This document shows positions 9,729 to 18,346 of a DNA stretch of 64,000 nt, piece after piece. Numbering within the stretch: position 1 is the first letter of the stretch; every line of letters starts with the position of its first letter. The notes beneath the pieces are model-generated. The model had not been told where the DNA came from. It saw nothing but the letters and a program-made list of their open reading frames with translations, and did not search any database. The DNA lies in NCBI GenBank assembly GCA_029260495.1, contig JAJDDD010000010.1:62001-126000 (forward strand). The letters run 5' to 3'. The position numbers and the translations under genes were made by a program. The DNA is from Phycisphaerales bacterium. GTDB lineage: Bacteria; Planctomycetota; Phycisphaerae; Phycisphaerales; UBA1924.

Positions 9729-9939
9729 AGCTGGCCTTCGCAATAGGCGAGTAGCCGTCACATCCAGAGTTCGCAGCGACACGCAAATGCAGCGACTCAA
9801 GCTTCGGATGTCCACATTCATCCGTGTAGCCTTCCGGCGCCTGACCGCTCACGCGGATTTGCACCAAACCATTGTCTGCAGCGTGATGTTCACCAAAATG
9901 TGTGCATTTGCCGCACTGGCCGTCGGTGATCTTGAGCAT
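9727..9939 (-). CDS. Small Cys/His-rich protein, unknown function
   Basis: Seventy residues with C9, C12, C42 and C60 plus H14, H18, H19 and H44. The CGKC...HFGEHH pattern and the later ECGHPK suggest a metal-binding fold. No signal peptide or membrane segment is seen. The ATG at 9939 is chosen because AGGAG sits seven bases upstream; the longer open frame to 10023 has no such site. I recall similar short proteins in planctomycetes but cannot name a family. It is a lone minus-strand gene between the DUF418 gene (convergent) and tRNA-Thr (divergent). Confidence 0.7.
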   Translation of the reverse strand: MLKITDGQCGKCTHFGEHHAADNGLVQIRVSGQAPEGYTDECGHPKLESLHLRVAANSGCDGYSPIAKAS

Positions 9940-10244
9940 GGCGTATCTCCTGAACAAGTGACGATTCACTCGCATTAAAAACCCGATCGTGGCGCGAACC
10001 ACTGCGCGCAATAACGCGACCATCCATACTCATGATTCCATACGCCAACCCCCAAGTCGCGTGAGAACCTGTCTCAAATAGGAGTTGAGGCTGGGTCTCA
10101 ATCTCAGTCAGCTGCCGGCCCCCGCAGGGCTGGATTTATCAGACCAAACAAAATCCCGAAGCAAGCCCCCCGCCAACGCCCTCGGCCAACCCGCCCCGGG
10201 CCGGTCTGGACAAACGGGCGGTTCAGGGGGATACTCCCCGACCC
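9940..10244. other. Intergenic region before tRNA-Thr
   Basis: About 305 bases between the divergent small Cys-rich gene and tRNA-Thr. It must contain the promoters of both. I see no convincing ORF, repeat or further RNA gene. Confidence 0.4.
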
Positions 10245-10317
10245 GCCACCTTAGCTCAGTTGGTAGAGCGGAGCTTTCGTAAAGCTCAGGTCTGGAGTTC
10301 GAGTCTCCAAGGTGGCT
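10245..10317 (+). tRNA. tRNA-Thr(CGT)
   Basis: A complete 73-base cloverleaf can be drawn. Acceptor GCCACCT pairs with AGGTGGC, the D-arm is GCTC/GAGC, the anticodon stem GAGCT/AGCTC encloses loop TTCGTAA with anticodon CGT, and the T-arm TGGAG/CTCCA encloses TTCGAGT. It decodes ACG (Thr). CCA is not encoded (the sequence continues TTTG), so it is added post-transcriptionally. The discriminator base is T. Confidence 0.95.
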
Positions 10318-10416
10318 TTGCTTCGCTGGCCCGGGAAGATTGAATCGCAGCGATAGTCTGGACGGTTTGCTGCTGTGCTCGCGGCGCCCACCAGCACTGC
10401 TCGGAATCACGATGCT

Positions 10417-10965
10417 CTAGTAATCCGCCGGGAAGCCAACGCACTTCGGAATAAGAACATTAACGATGCGCTCTTCGCCGTCGCCGTCACGCCCGAAGGT
10501 TCGTTCAAGATAGTCGGTGAGCTGGCGCGTGATGGTGTCGAGATTGGGCTCTTTGAGATGATTGTGATGAGCCGTGCGCATAATCTGCGACACGCCCGTT
10601 TTGATCTCCGCCGCCCGCTCTTCGAGCATCGTTTCGATCTTCTCTTTGTTCTTCGCCTTCACCTTGATCTGAAGTTCAAGCTCCCACAGCCAGACCCTGC
10701 CAGTCTGATGATTCGGGAAGCGATCGTTCACGATCAGAACTTCCTGAAGCTGATTCGTCCCGTCGTCCTCGACAATTTCAACGCCCTCACCCTGCACCTC
10801 GCTGGGTCCGCCGAGCGTGGAAACAACGCCGACCACGACGACGGCTTCCCCGATAAGCAGCCCAAGCACGACAAGGATGGTCTTCAGGGGAAGCTTCTTC
10901 TTCTTCCCCTCATCCTTGGATTGTTCTGTTGTTTCGTCCTTCGCTTCTTCCTCGGGCATGAGCAC
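10417..10965 (-). CDS. fliL: Flagellar basal body-associated protein FliL
   Basis: Single-pass inner-membrane protein of 182 residues that sits around the flagellar stator and modulates MotA/MotB. A charged Lys-rich N-terminus is followed by one transmembrane helix (about residues 27-50, ILVVLGLLIGEAVVVVGVV) and a periplasmic FliL domain ending in VNVLIPKCVGFPADY. It is the last gene of the flagellar run, directly after motB. In Bacillus-type clusters fliM, fliN/Y and fliP follow here; in this window they are absent. Confidence 0.88.
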   Translation of the reverse strand: MLMPEEEAKDETTEQSKDEGKKKKLPLKTILVVLGLLIGEAVVVVGVVSTLGGPSEVQGEGVEIVEDDGTNQLQEVLIVNDRFPNHQTGRVWLWELELQIKVKAKNKEKIETMLEERAAEIKTGVSQIMRTAHHNHLKEPNLDTITRQLTDYLERTFGRDGDGEERIVNVLIPKCVGFPADY

Positions 10966-10993
10966 ACTCCATTGGTATTGACGACATCATGGG

Positions 10994-11755
10994 TCAACCA
11001 CCCCGCGCAAAGCCTTCATCGGTGAGTTCAGCGTCGGGATGAAACTCTTCCACCAACGCTTCCGTCTGAATGATCTCCACGCGACGATTCACCGCCTGCT
11101 CCTCCTCGGTATAACTGCGCGGCGAGAGCGGCTCAGTGTCAGCCATCGCAGCGGACTTCAACAGAATGGGGCGAATCCCGCCCTCCTGAATAAGAAAGTC
11201 CCGAACAGCCTTCGCCCGGTAATAGGACAGGTCTTCAAGATCCCTGTACGGGCTCGATGGAGGCAGCGTCTTGCGCGCAGCATGCCCTCGAATCTCAACC
11301 TTGTTGTTGCGCCCCTTGAACAGCTTTGAGATGCGAAGCAACTCCACCTTGGCGCCATCCATAAGCTCAGCCGACCCAGGCTTAAACGTAAGCGCCCCTC
11401 CCACAGTGAACTTCAGCCCCTCATGAACGCGCGTCACTGTCGTCGTCTTGCCCGTAATGCTCTCATCATTCGCCTTGCTCTGCGTCGTCTCATTGAGCTT
11501 CTCCTTCGAAAGCTCTTCAAGACTCTGAACAAGCGACCGCAATGGCGGATCATCCACCGGCAGCACACCCACACCGCCGGAATACCCGAAGGCATCCTTC
11601 ACTGCAGTCACCACCTTCTGATACTCATGATCGCGTTTGAGCTCGCTAAACGCAGCAAGCAAAATAAAGAACGTCAACAACAGCGACATCATGTCCCCGT
11701 AGGTCACGACCCACTCGGGAATCCCTGCTGGACATTCGCACTTCTTCTTTCCCAT
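10994..11755 (-). CDS. motB: Flagellar motor stator protein MotB
   Basis: Stator subunit of 253 residues that anchors the ion channel to peptidoglycan. The N-terminus has PEWVVTYGDMMSLLLTFFIL, where the Asp in YGDM is the conserved ion-binding residue at the start of the single membrane helix. The C-terminal OmpA-like peptidoglycan-binding domain contains VEIRGHAA and NRRVEII. The family often has AD where this protein has GD. Two Cys near the N-terminus (KCEC) are unusual. Proton or sodium use cannot be told from the sequence. It lies between motA (40-base gap) and fliL. Confidence 0.95.
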   Translation of the reverse strand: MGKKKCECPAGIPEWVVTYGDMMSLLLTFFILLAAFSELKRDHEYQKVVTAVKDAFGYSGGVGVLPVDDPPLRSLVQSLEELSKEKLNETTQSKANDESITGKTTTVTRVHEGLKFTVGGALTFKPGSAELMDGAKVELLRISKLFKGRNNKVEIRGHAARKTLPPSSPYRDLEDLSYYRAKAVRDFLIQEGGIRPILLKSAAMADTEPLSPRSYTEEEQAVNRRVEIIQTEALVEEFHPDAELTDEGFARGG

Positions 11756-11795
11756 AGGAACTCAAATCCATTTCAAGCACAGCCCGCCCGAAGAA

Positions 11796-12587
11796 TCAAG
11801 CCGCCTTCTTCATCACCGCAGCTTCATCGTCTCCACTTTTTCGCTTTGAGAGCGGCAGGAACGTGTACAGCTTCTGCTCTACAACGCGCGGATTGTCACC
11901 CGCCTGGATGCTCATCACACCCTTAATAATAATCGTCTTGGTCAGTACTTCTTCCTTGCTGCGCGTCGCGAGTTTATCCGCGAGAGGAAGAAATATAACA
12001 TTTGCAAGAATCGCGCCGTAAAGAGTTGTCAACAACGCAACAGCCATGCCGGCGCCAATGCCCGAAGGATCTTCCATATCCCCCAGCATGGTCACAAGCC
12101 CGATCAGCGTGCCGATCATCCCAAACGCAGGCGCATAACGACCAATCGAGTCCAGCAGACTCTTTCCAACCGTATGGCGATCAATTAGATTCTCAAGATC
12201 CTGTTCCATGACGCTTTCAATGAGTTCAGGATCAGTCCCATCCACCGCCATCTGAATGCCCTGAAGAATAAAAGGCTCATTCATCTCATGCGTGTGATTT
12301 TCCAGCGAAAGAATGCCGTCACGACGAGCGATCTCAGCGAAGTTCACAAGCTGGCCAATAAGTTTGTGCAGGTCAGTTGGCTTCGAGAAAAACGTGTTCA
12401 ACATCACCTTTGGCATCGAAAGAATACTGCCTAAGGGAAACGCTATGAAAACCGCAGCGATCGACCCAATAATCACAACGATGACCGAGATAGGGTCCAG
12501 GAACATCTCCGGCATGCCGCCGAGCAAAATAGCGCCGACGACCACAATGACGCCGAGAATCAAGCCGATGATTGTGGCAATATCCAC
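11796..12587 (-). CDS. motA: Flagellar motor stator protein MotA
   Basis: Four-helix stator subunit that forms the ion channel with MotB and pushes on FliG. It is about 263 residues from the chosen start. The N-terminal helices read DIATIIGLILGVIVVVGAIL and ISVIVVIIGSIAAVFIAF. A large cytoplasmic loop follows, then the conserved membrane pair (YAPAFGMIGTLIGLVTML and MAVALLTTLYGAILANVIFLPLADKL). I chose the GTG at 12587 because a perfect GGAGG lies seven bases upstream and the protein then starts VDIATII, as MotA proteins commonly do. The frame is open to 12620. Confidence 0.95.
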   Translation of the reverse strand: MDIATIIGLILGVIVVVGAILLGGMPEMFLDPISVIVVIIGSIAAVFIAFPLGSILSMPKVMLNTFFSKPTDLHKLIGQLVNFAEIARRDGILSLENHTHEMNEPFILQGIQMAVDGTDPELIESVMEQDLENLIDRHTVGKSLLDSIGRYAPAFGMIGTLIGLVTMLGDMEDPSGIGAGMAVALLTTLYGAILANVIFLPLADKLATRSKEEVLTKTIIIKGVMSIQAGDNPRVVEQKLYTFLPLSKRKSGDDEAAVMKKAA

Positions 12588-12685
12588 GACGGACCCTCCG
12601 CGCGGCCAGAGGAATTTCACGGACGCGCTCGATGAGCATCGGATGGAGGAGGACGTGACTTAACCGCCTGGACCAATCCCGCAGG

Positions 12686-12883
12686 TCATGAGGGCGCAAG
12701 CAGTGCCCGAAGGCTCCGGCCGTATTCGACCGCAAGATCAATGACCTCTTCCATATCCTCGCGGACGAGAATGTGATCGCCATTCATAAGCGTCAGGACC
12801 GTGTCCGGATTCTGTTCCACAGTCCGGATGATCTCCGCATTCACAACGACCCGCGAGCCGTTCAAGCGAGTGAGAATAATCAT
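12686..12883 (-). CDS. flbD: FlbD/SwrD family flagellar protein
   Basis: Sixty-five-residue protein of the FlbD family (SwrD in Bacillus), encoded next to flgE and the stator genes in many flagellar operons. Family features are LTRLNGSRVVVNAEIIRTVEQ, the D-T pair in NPDTVLTLMNG, and the V-E-V-I segment near the C-terminus. In Bacillus it raises motor torque, which suits its place directly upstream of motA here. AGGGG lies upstream of the ATG. Confidence 0.9.
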   Translation of the reverse strand: MIILTRLNGSRVVVNAEIIRTVEQNPDTVLTLMNGDHILVREDMEEVIDLAVEYGRSLRALLAPS

Positions 12884-12934
12884 CGCGATCCCCTTAACGA
12901 ACCAGTGATTCAGGCCGACGCCGACGTGCGAGAA

Positions 12935-14686
12935 TTATCGACCCAGCGCCACAAGCTGCTGAAGAAGTTGGTCCGTCGTTGAGATAATCCGCGACGCAGC
13001 CGAGTAGCCAGTCGTCGTCAAAATCAGATTGGTGAACTCCTCGCCGAGATCAACATTGGAAAGCTCAAGCGCCGAACCAATCACTCGTCCAGTGCCGAAC
13101 TGAAGGGGCTTCGTGACGATCGGCGTTCCCGAGTTGGGGCCGACCATAAAAAGATTGTCTCCTGCGTCAACAAGGCCTTCGGGATTGGTGAACGTCGCGA
13201 AGGCGATCTGTCCAATCGTGCGCGTCACGCCGTTGGAAAAAGCGCCGGTGAGAACGCCATCCTCGCCAACGGAAAACACCGTAAGCGTGCCAATGGGAAT
13301 ACCGTCCTGAAGCGTCGCAGCCAGCACGGATTGCGCATTGGCGTCGCCATCAACAAGCGCAGTCACAGAGTTTTGCCCCTGGTCAAAGTTGAGCGCAAAG
13401 TCGAGCGGAGATTCAGCCCCGGTGTCAATCCGATCAATCGTAATATTGACCGGCCCCCCCGCGACAAGCTTGCCGTCCGTATCAAACTCAATGGTCCCGG
13501 AAGCGACATTCAGGTTAATGTCGTTCGGATCAATGTTGTCAACGGAATCGACATAGTACCGCCAGCTTGTCCCTGTGCTTGAAGCGGATTCAAACACAAC
13601 TGTAAGATCAACCTCCACCGGCGCCCCGAGTGAATCGTAAACGATAAACGTCGTGCGCACGCTCTCGCCGTCTGCCAGGTCAGTCGCTGGGTCTTGCGTG
13701 ATCGCGAATGGATTCGCAATCGATGCGCTCGCCATATCCGCGATAGAGACGTTGGTCTGATCGAAAATAATGTTGTTCAACTCACCGGAGTTGGTGACGA
13801 TGGTGACAATGCCAGCAGCGTCAATCTGCGCGCCTGTTGTTGCGCCATCCGCGTTGGTCAGCCCGGGAACAATGCCAAATGCTTCATTATAAAAATCAAG
13901 CAAATCCTGAACAGTGGTGGCGGCGTCAATCGTGAGCGACTGATCGGCAAGGGTCTTGTTGCCCTTCATAGCGCCGGAGATGGTGTAAGCAAATGGCTCC
14001 CCGCCTCCTGGAAAAAGCGCAGCGCCAGTTCCATCGTCAAGATTGTTGAGAAGCACATCCGTCGAGAGCATCGGCACACCGCTGACAATATTGTCAAAGG
14101 CCGGCCCGAAGGTGAGCAGCCCGCCCTGTGACGCGATCCCATCAATGTTGGCGTTCAGATTTCCCTGGAACTCGACGTTTTGTGTCGCCTGAGCAATGGT
14201 GAGTGCGCCGACAGGAACATTGACATCGACAAGCTGACCTTCAATGAGATTAAAATTCTCATCCACCGCCAACCCTTGCACTCGCTCGCCTGAAATGGTC
14301 ACAAGATCATTCGCAGCATTGAGCTGAAACGCGCCAGCCCGCGTGTAGAAACTCTCCGATCCTCGCTCGACAATGAAAAATCCGTTGCCCTCGATCGCAA
14401 GATCTGTGTTGACACCCGTTCGTGAGATGGCGCCGTTATTGAAATTGCGCTGCGTTCCAGCGATTTTAACGCCAAGCCCAACCTGCCCGGGATTGGTGCC
14501 TCCCGATGATGCAGAGGGAGACGTGCCGAGACTGAGATTCCGACTCAATGCTGGCGCAAAGAGAACGCGGTTGGACTTGAACGCGGTCGTATTGATATTG
14601 GAGATGTTGTTGCCAATGACCTCAAGCCGGCGCGCATGGACATTCAGTCCGGACAATCCGGTGAGTAGCGATGTGGTTGAGGCCAT
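12935..14686 (-). CDS. flgE: Flagellar hook protein FlgE
   Basis: Builds the flagellar hook, the universal joint between rod and filament. The 583-residue protein has the rod/hook N-terminal motif (LTGLSGLNVHARRLEVIGNNISNINT) and the FlgE/F/G signature NTDLAIEGNGFFIV. A long variable middle domain carries two shell-like segments. The C-terminal helix includes SNVDLGEEFTNLILTTTGYSAASRII. It is longer than enterobacterial FlgE (about 400), with the extra length in the surface domain. AGGAG lies six bases upstream of the ATG. Confidence 0.95.
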   Translation of the reverse strand: MASTTSLLTGLSGLNVHARRLEVIGNNISNINTTAFKSNRVLFAPALSRNLSLGTSPSASSGGTNPGQVGLGVKIAGTQRNFNNGAISRTGVNTDLAIEGNGFFIVERGSESFYTRAGAFQLNAANDLVTISGERVQGLAVDENFNLIEGQLVDVNVPVGALTIAQATQNVEFQGNLNANIDGIASQGGLLTFGPAFDNIVSGVPMLSTDVLLNNLDDGTGAALFPGGGEPFAYTISGAMKGNKTLADQSLTIDAATTVQDLLDFYNEAFGIVPGLTNADGATTGAQIDAAGIVTIVTNSGELNNIIFDQTNVSIADMASASIANPFAITQDPATDLADGESVRTTFIVYDSLGAPVEVDLTVVFESASSTGTSWRYYVDSVDNIDPNDINLNVASGTIEFDTDGKLVAGGPVNITIDRIDTGAESPLDFALNFDQGQNSVTALVDGDANAQSVLAATLQDGIPIGTLTVFSVGEDGVLTGAFSNGVTRTIGQIAFATFTNPEGLVDAGDNLFMVGPNSGTPIVTKPLQFGTGRVIGSALELSNVDLGEEFTNLILTTTGYSAASRIISTTDQLLQQLVALGR

Positions 14687-14800
14687 GACATTCTCCTTCG
14701 TTCCTGCAGATTAACTCGTGTACCAATAACGTGGACGCTGGTTTGTCAGATGACGTGTTGTGCTGTTTCAAGGTCAAAACGAAATCATGTGTGCTCGCCG

Positions 14801-15361
14801 TCACAACTTCGCCAACAGTCGCTGCAGCGCGCTGTTCGCGGGTTGCGCAAGTTGCTGAAGTAGTTCATTTCCATTTGTAAAAGTTGGGAAAGGCAGCGTC
14901 GCAGGGAGCGCCGATCCGTCACTCGCCGCATCGGCGCCGGTCAGCGAAGCGCCGGTCAAGGCAAATGAATCCGAAGCCAGCGAGACTGCTGCGTCAATAT
15001 CCGTCAGTATTGTTCCGGGTTGAGCTTCGCCCGGCGTGAGCTCCGCAACGACTTCGCGCGACGCGATATCAACAATAAGCGAGCGATTATCAACCACCGC
15101 AAGCAATCGCGTGGCGCCGGAAGCTTCAGCAGCGTCTGCAGCCGAGCTCAACCGAGCGATCTGGGACGACGTCAACGAGCCGTGAAAATCAGAGCCAGCC
15201 GCCACCAGGCGACCACTGGTCAGCTCGCCAGCCTGAGCCCCGCGCAGCAACTCTTGAAAATCAACCCCGGGCGCTGCGGCGGCGCGCGCATGTGTCGGGC
15301 CATCAGGCCGGACTCCGGAGCCGAGCAGTTTGAGTAAATCGCCGGCGCGCACATTCATCAC
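14801..15361 (-). CDS. TIGR02530-like flagellar operon protein
   Basis: A 186-residue soluble protein between flgD and flgE. The central part (LTSSQIARLSSAADAAEASG, LLAVVDNRSLIVDIASREVV and ILTDIDAAVSL) fits my memory of TIGR02530/DUF3766. That small family sits between flgD and flgE in many bacteria and has no firmly established role. The N-terminus is Ala-rich and the C-terminus ends in a short amphipathic helix; both are variable. AGGAG lies upstream; GTG and ATG start codons are adjacent. The call rests on both position and motif. Confidence 0.72.
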   Translation of the reverse strand: MMNVRAGDLLKLLGSGVRPDGPTHARAAAAPGVDFQELLRGAQAGELTSGRLVAAGSDFHGSLTSSQIARLSSAADAAEASGATRLLAVVDNRSLIVDIASREVVAELTPGEAQPGTILTDIDAAVSLASDSFALTGASLTGADAASDGSALPATLPFPTFTNGNELLQQLAQPANSALQRLLAKL

Positions 15362-15388
15362 GTCACACTCCTTGAATGATCCATCGCG

Positions 15389-15889
15389 TCAGCCTCCATC
15401 GGGTTCATCAGGCTCGTCCGGCGCCGTATCGGGGTTGGCAGCGGGCGCTTCAGGCTCGTCCCCAGCGTCATCGGTGGCGAAAAGCGCCGGATCAAATATC
15501 TCCTCGATCTGATCAAAGGGCGCCCGCTGGCCATTCAGAAGATTAAGCACCGGCCCTTCGCGCGTCACCGTCACTGATCCAACAAAGCTCTCGACAGATT
15601 GCCCGCGATCATTGCGCCCGACGACATACTTCCCAATCAGGTTCCCCGCTGAAGCCACCTCGCTCTGCTCAATGAGCTGGTTAAAGTTGCGCTGCAGCGA
15701 CAAGTTCGACTCAATAGAGCGAATGACACTGACCTGCTCGAGCACATCCTTGGTCTCGCTGGGCGAGAGAGGATCCTGGTTGGAAAGCTCGGTGATGAGG
15801 ATATTGAGAAACTCACCACTGGTCAGCGCCCCAAAGGGATCTGCCGAAGTTGGCGGGGCGACGGTTGAGACACTGTCAATAGAGGACAT
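15389..15889 (-). CDS. flgD: Flagellar hook capping protein FlgD
   Basis: Scaffold that caps the growing hook during assembly. The N-terminal FlgD motif is clear: ALTSGEFLNILITELSNQDPLSPSET, followed by SNLSLQ and ASAGNLIGKYV. At about 166 residues it is short compared with the enterobacterial protein (about 230) but similar to Gram-positive forms; only a small beta domain follows. The tail is acidic and Pro-rich. The ATG at 15889 gives MSSIDSVST; the open frame begins 14 codons earlier, but that part is not FlgD-like. fliK lies upstream and the TIGR02530 gene downstream. Confidence 0.88.
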   Translation of the reverse strand: MSSIDSVSTVAPPTSADPFGALTSGEFLNILITELSNQDPLSPSETKDVLEQVSVIRSIESNLSLQRNFNQLIEQSEVASAGNLIGKYVVGRNDRGQSVESFVGSVTVTREGPVLNLLNGQRAPFDQIEEIFDPALFATDDAGDEPEAPAANPDTAPDEPDEPDGG

Positions 15890-15989
15890 GGGCGCAGGCT
15901 CCTGCTCCGATTGCCGGCGCTGTGTGCGCATAGACTGCGCAGCTCAACGCTGAAATGGAAATTCTCGGCGATTTTGTGCGCATCCTGCG

Positions 15990-17660
15990 CTACGCAATCG
16001 CGCTCAAACGAACCATATATGACTCATGAAACGAGCGCTCCGCCTCGTTCAAGCGCGCATCATCCTGATGCGCCCCGTTTGTGCGCCCATCCTTGGGCTC
16101 TGCGTCAGGATCCTCCCGACGATCGAAGCTGCCACGACTCCGCCCATCCCCAGCGTCATGCCGGCTGGTGGGGGTGTGTGGGTTTTCGGGGTGTTGCTCC
16201 GCAAGTGTCCCTCCGCCTTTGTTGGCAGGCGAATGCGAGACTCCGCTCGCGAGTTGCACACCGAGGCGGTCGACGACCAGCCCCCTGCTCTCCAGCGCGG
16301 TGCGCAACTGAGACAGATTGGACTCCAGCAACTGCTGTGCCTGCGCGGTGGTTGCGCGAAGTTGCGCGTTGACGGCGCCGGCGTCGAATGACATTTCGAT
16401 GCGCACGCTCCCGAGCGATGCGGGGTGCAGGCGGAGGGTGAGCGACCCCCCCCGCTGTCTGACGACTGCCGCCAGGCCGCGCGTTGCGGTTCGGGCGACC
16501 AGTTCGCGTGAGATGCTTTCTTCCGGCGCATCGGAAGCGGCGGTGGCGGCGCCACTTGTCAGAAGTTGAGTATGGGCGGCTTGTGCGGTGTTGGCGCCTG
16601 TGGTTGTTGAAGGTGGAGGAGCGGGAGTTGACGCCTGCTCAACTGCACTTGTCTGTTGATGCGGCACACGAATGTGCGCACTGTTTGAGTCCGTCCGAAC
16701 AGGCTCAATACGGGAGGCGGACTCGGGCGCTACAGATTCCGGGGTAGCTCGCGGGGTGATTGGTTTGACTGCATCTTCTGATGGAGGCGCCGACGGGAGC
16801 TCGCGCTTGGAGAAGTTTCGATCTTCATGCGCGGTTGGGTTGTCATTGGCGCTGTTTTTGTCGCTGTTTTTGCTGTCGCCGTGAGAAAACTCGGCGAAGG
16901 ATTGCGTGACGCCGGGATCGTGGCGGCCTGTTTCCGGCGTCGGTTGACTCGGTGGAGCTTCGCCAACTGTCTTCAGATTGCTCGACACTGGGGGACGTTC
17001 GCTCGTTGTGTTCGCAGATGTTGAGCTTCGGTTATACGCGGACTGCGGCGGCCTCTGAATGCTCGCGTCATTGGCTTGCTCGCCAGTGTACGCATTGGGC
17101 TCAGAGATGATTGCCTGATTTGTTGTACTTGAGGGCAGTCTATTTTCAGAAAATGACGACGCTTGGGCTACAGGCTTCGGCGCCTGCGGGAGTTCGAGAA
17201 CAACTTCGGGTTGAGGCTTCAATGGCGAGTCCGACGGGGTGGCGCCCTTGCCTGACTCTGTATTGGCTTCGCCAGATTCTTGTGCTGTTGGCGCCGGCGC
17301 GTTCTGGGGCGCGGGTGAGTTTGAGCCCTCGATGTGCGTGGGGGCTGATTCGGGATTGAGTTCGGCTGAGCTTTGCTCCACTGTGAGCGCCGCGCTGGTC
17401 TCCTTGGCACGAGTTTCTTCTGTGCTGACCGATTCTGTGCTTTCATTGGGCGCAAGATGCGTCTCACCCAACGCAGTTTCTGCGATGGGATCGGCAGATG
17501 TTGCGCCTGTGGGGGTTTGCTGAGTCGCAGCTGTATCAAGAGCCGCTGCGAAGGGCTGGGATCCTGTTGACGGATCGCGCGACGCCGCTGCGCCTGGTGA
17601 GAGCGTGGCGGGCGGGTTGAACTGCGAGATATTCTCTATTGGCGTTGCAGCGGCAGGCAT
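15990..17660 (-). CDS. fliK: Flagellar hook-length control protein FliK
   Basis: Secreted molecular ruler that sets hook length and triggers the export switch to filament proteins. The 556-residue protein has a long low-complexity N-terminal and middle part rich in Ser, Pro, Ala, Thr and Glu, as expected for the ruler. The conserved C-terminal Flg_hook domain contains GGSLTLRLHPASLGSVRIEM, VNAQLRATTAQAQQLLESNL and LRTALESRGLVVDRLGV. It abuts the MotE-like gene upstream. Confidence 0.93.
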   Translation of the reverse strand: MPAAATPIENISQFNPPATLSPGAAASRDPSTGSQPFAAALDTAATQQTPTGATSADPIAETALGETHLAPNESTESVSTEETRAKETSAALTVEQSSAELNPESAPTHIEGSNSPAPQNAPAPTAQESGEANTESGKGATPSDSPLKPQPEVVLELPQAPKPVAQASSFSENRLPSSTTNQAIISEPNAYTGEQANDASIQRPPQSAYNRSSTSANTTSERPPVSSNLKTVGEAPPSQPTPETGRHDPGVTQSFAEFSHGDSKNSDKNSANDNPTAHEDRNFSKRELPSAPPSEDAVKPITPRATPESVAPESASRIEPVRTDSNSAHIRVPHQQTSAVEQASTPAPPPSTTTGANTAQAAHTQLLTSGAATAASDAPEESISRELVARTATRGLAAVVRQRGGSLTLRLHPASLGSVRIEMSFDAGAVNAQLRATTAQAQQLLESNLSQLRTALESRGLVVDRLGVQLASGVSHSPANKGGGTLAEQHPENPHTPTSRHDAGDGRSRGSFDRREDPDAEPKDGRTNGAHQDDARLNEAERSFHESYMVRLSAIA

Positions 17661-18346
17661 CAGGGCTCCTCAGGGGCGCGAGCCTGGAGGCCGCGCGTCC
17701 TGAGACGCTCAAGCAATTCCGCTGCCAACTTTGGATCTTCAAACTTCTCAACGATTTTCTTTGCTGTTCGGGTTTGCATCGCGTTGAGATACGCGACCGC
17801 TTGCTCAAACTCGCCCCCTTCAATGAGGGTGGCGAGCAAAGCCTGGGCTTTGGCTGCGGGGAGCGACTGGTAGATCGCGAGAGATTTTTTGAACTGCTTG
17901 CTTCCTTCGAGTTCAGCGATCTCTGTGCGCATCTGCTCGAAGTCATCACGCTCGCTGGCAAGCAGGGCTCGCTCATCCTTAATCTCAGTGAGAATGCGCT
18001 CAAAGCTCGCGGTCATGTCGGCGAGATCGCGCTGGGCGCGGCTGGTCTGTTGGGCGTTCAGTTCGTCAAGCTCAGATTTTTGCAGCAATTTATCTTCAGC
18101 GGTAAGCGGCGGAAGGGCGGCGCGGGCTTCCTCTTCGGCGGTTATGACTGCGGCGGCGGCGACGTCGGCCTCCTCCTCTTCACGCGCTGCCTGCTCGGCG
18201 CGGGTTTCGACGATGATTTCACGAATGCGCTCGACGCGGGGGAGGTCCAGACGATCTGACGTGACGAGCCATCCGACGAAGCCGATGATCGAGAGGAGGT
18301 TGGCGATCGCGAGGACTGTGATGATTCGTATGATCGCTTTAAGCAT
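17660..18346 (-). CDS. MotE/YlxF-like protein (MgtE_N-like domain)
   Basis: A 228-residue protein with one N-terminal transmembrane helix (about residues 5-28) and a long Glu/Ala-rich coiled coil. Its C-terminal helical repeat (YQSLPAAKAQALLATLIEGG, AVAYLNAMQTRTAKKIVEKF, KLAAELLERL) resembles the MgtE intracellular N domain. Proteins of this build lie between fliJ and fliK in many operons: YlxF in Bacillus, and MotE, a MotB chaperone, in Campylobacter. Position and architecture match; the primary sequence is divergent. It overlaps fliJ by one base and abuts fliK, so it is almost certainly co-transcribed. A stator-assembly role is inference. Confidence 0.75.
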   Translation of the reverse strand: MLKAIIRIITVLAIANLLSIIGFVGWLVTSDRLDLPRVERIREIIVETRAEQAAREEEEADVAAAAVITAEEEARAALPPLTAEDKLLQKSELDELNAQQTSRAQRDLADMTASFERILTEIKDERALLASERDDFEQMRTEIAELEGSKQFKKSLAIYQSLPAAKAQALLATLIEGGEFEQAVAYLNAMQTRTAKKIVEKFEDPKLAAELLERLRTRGLQARAPEEP

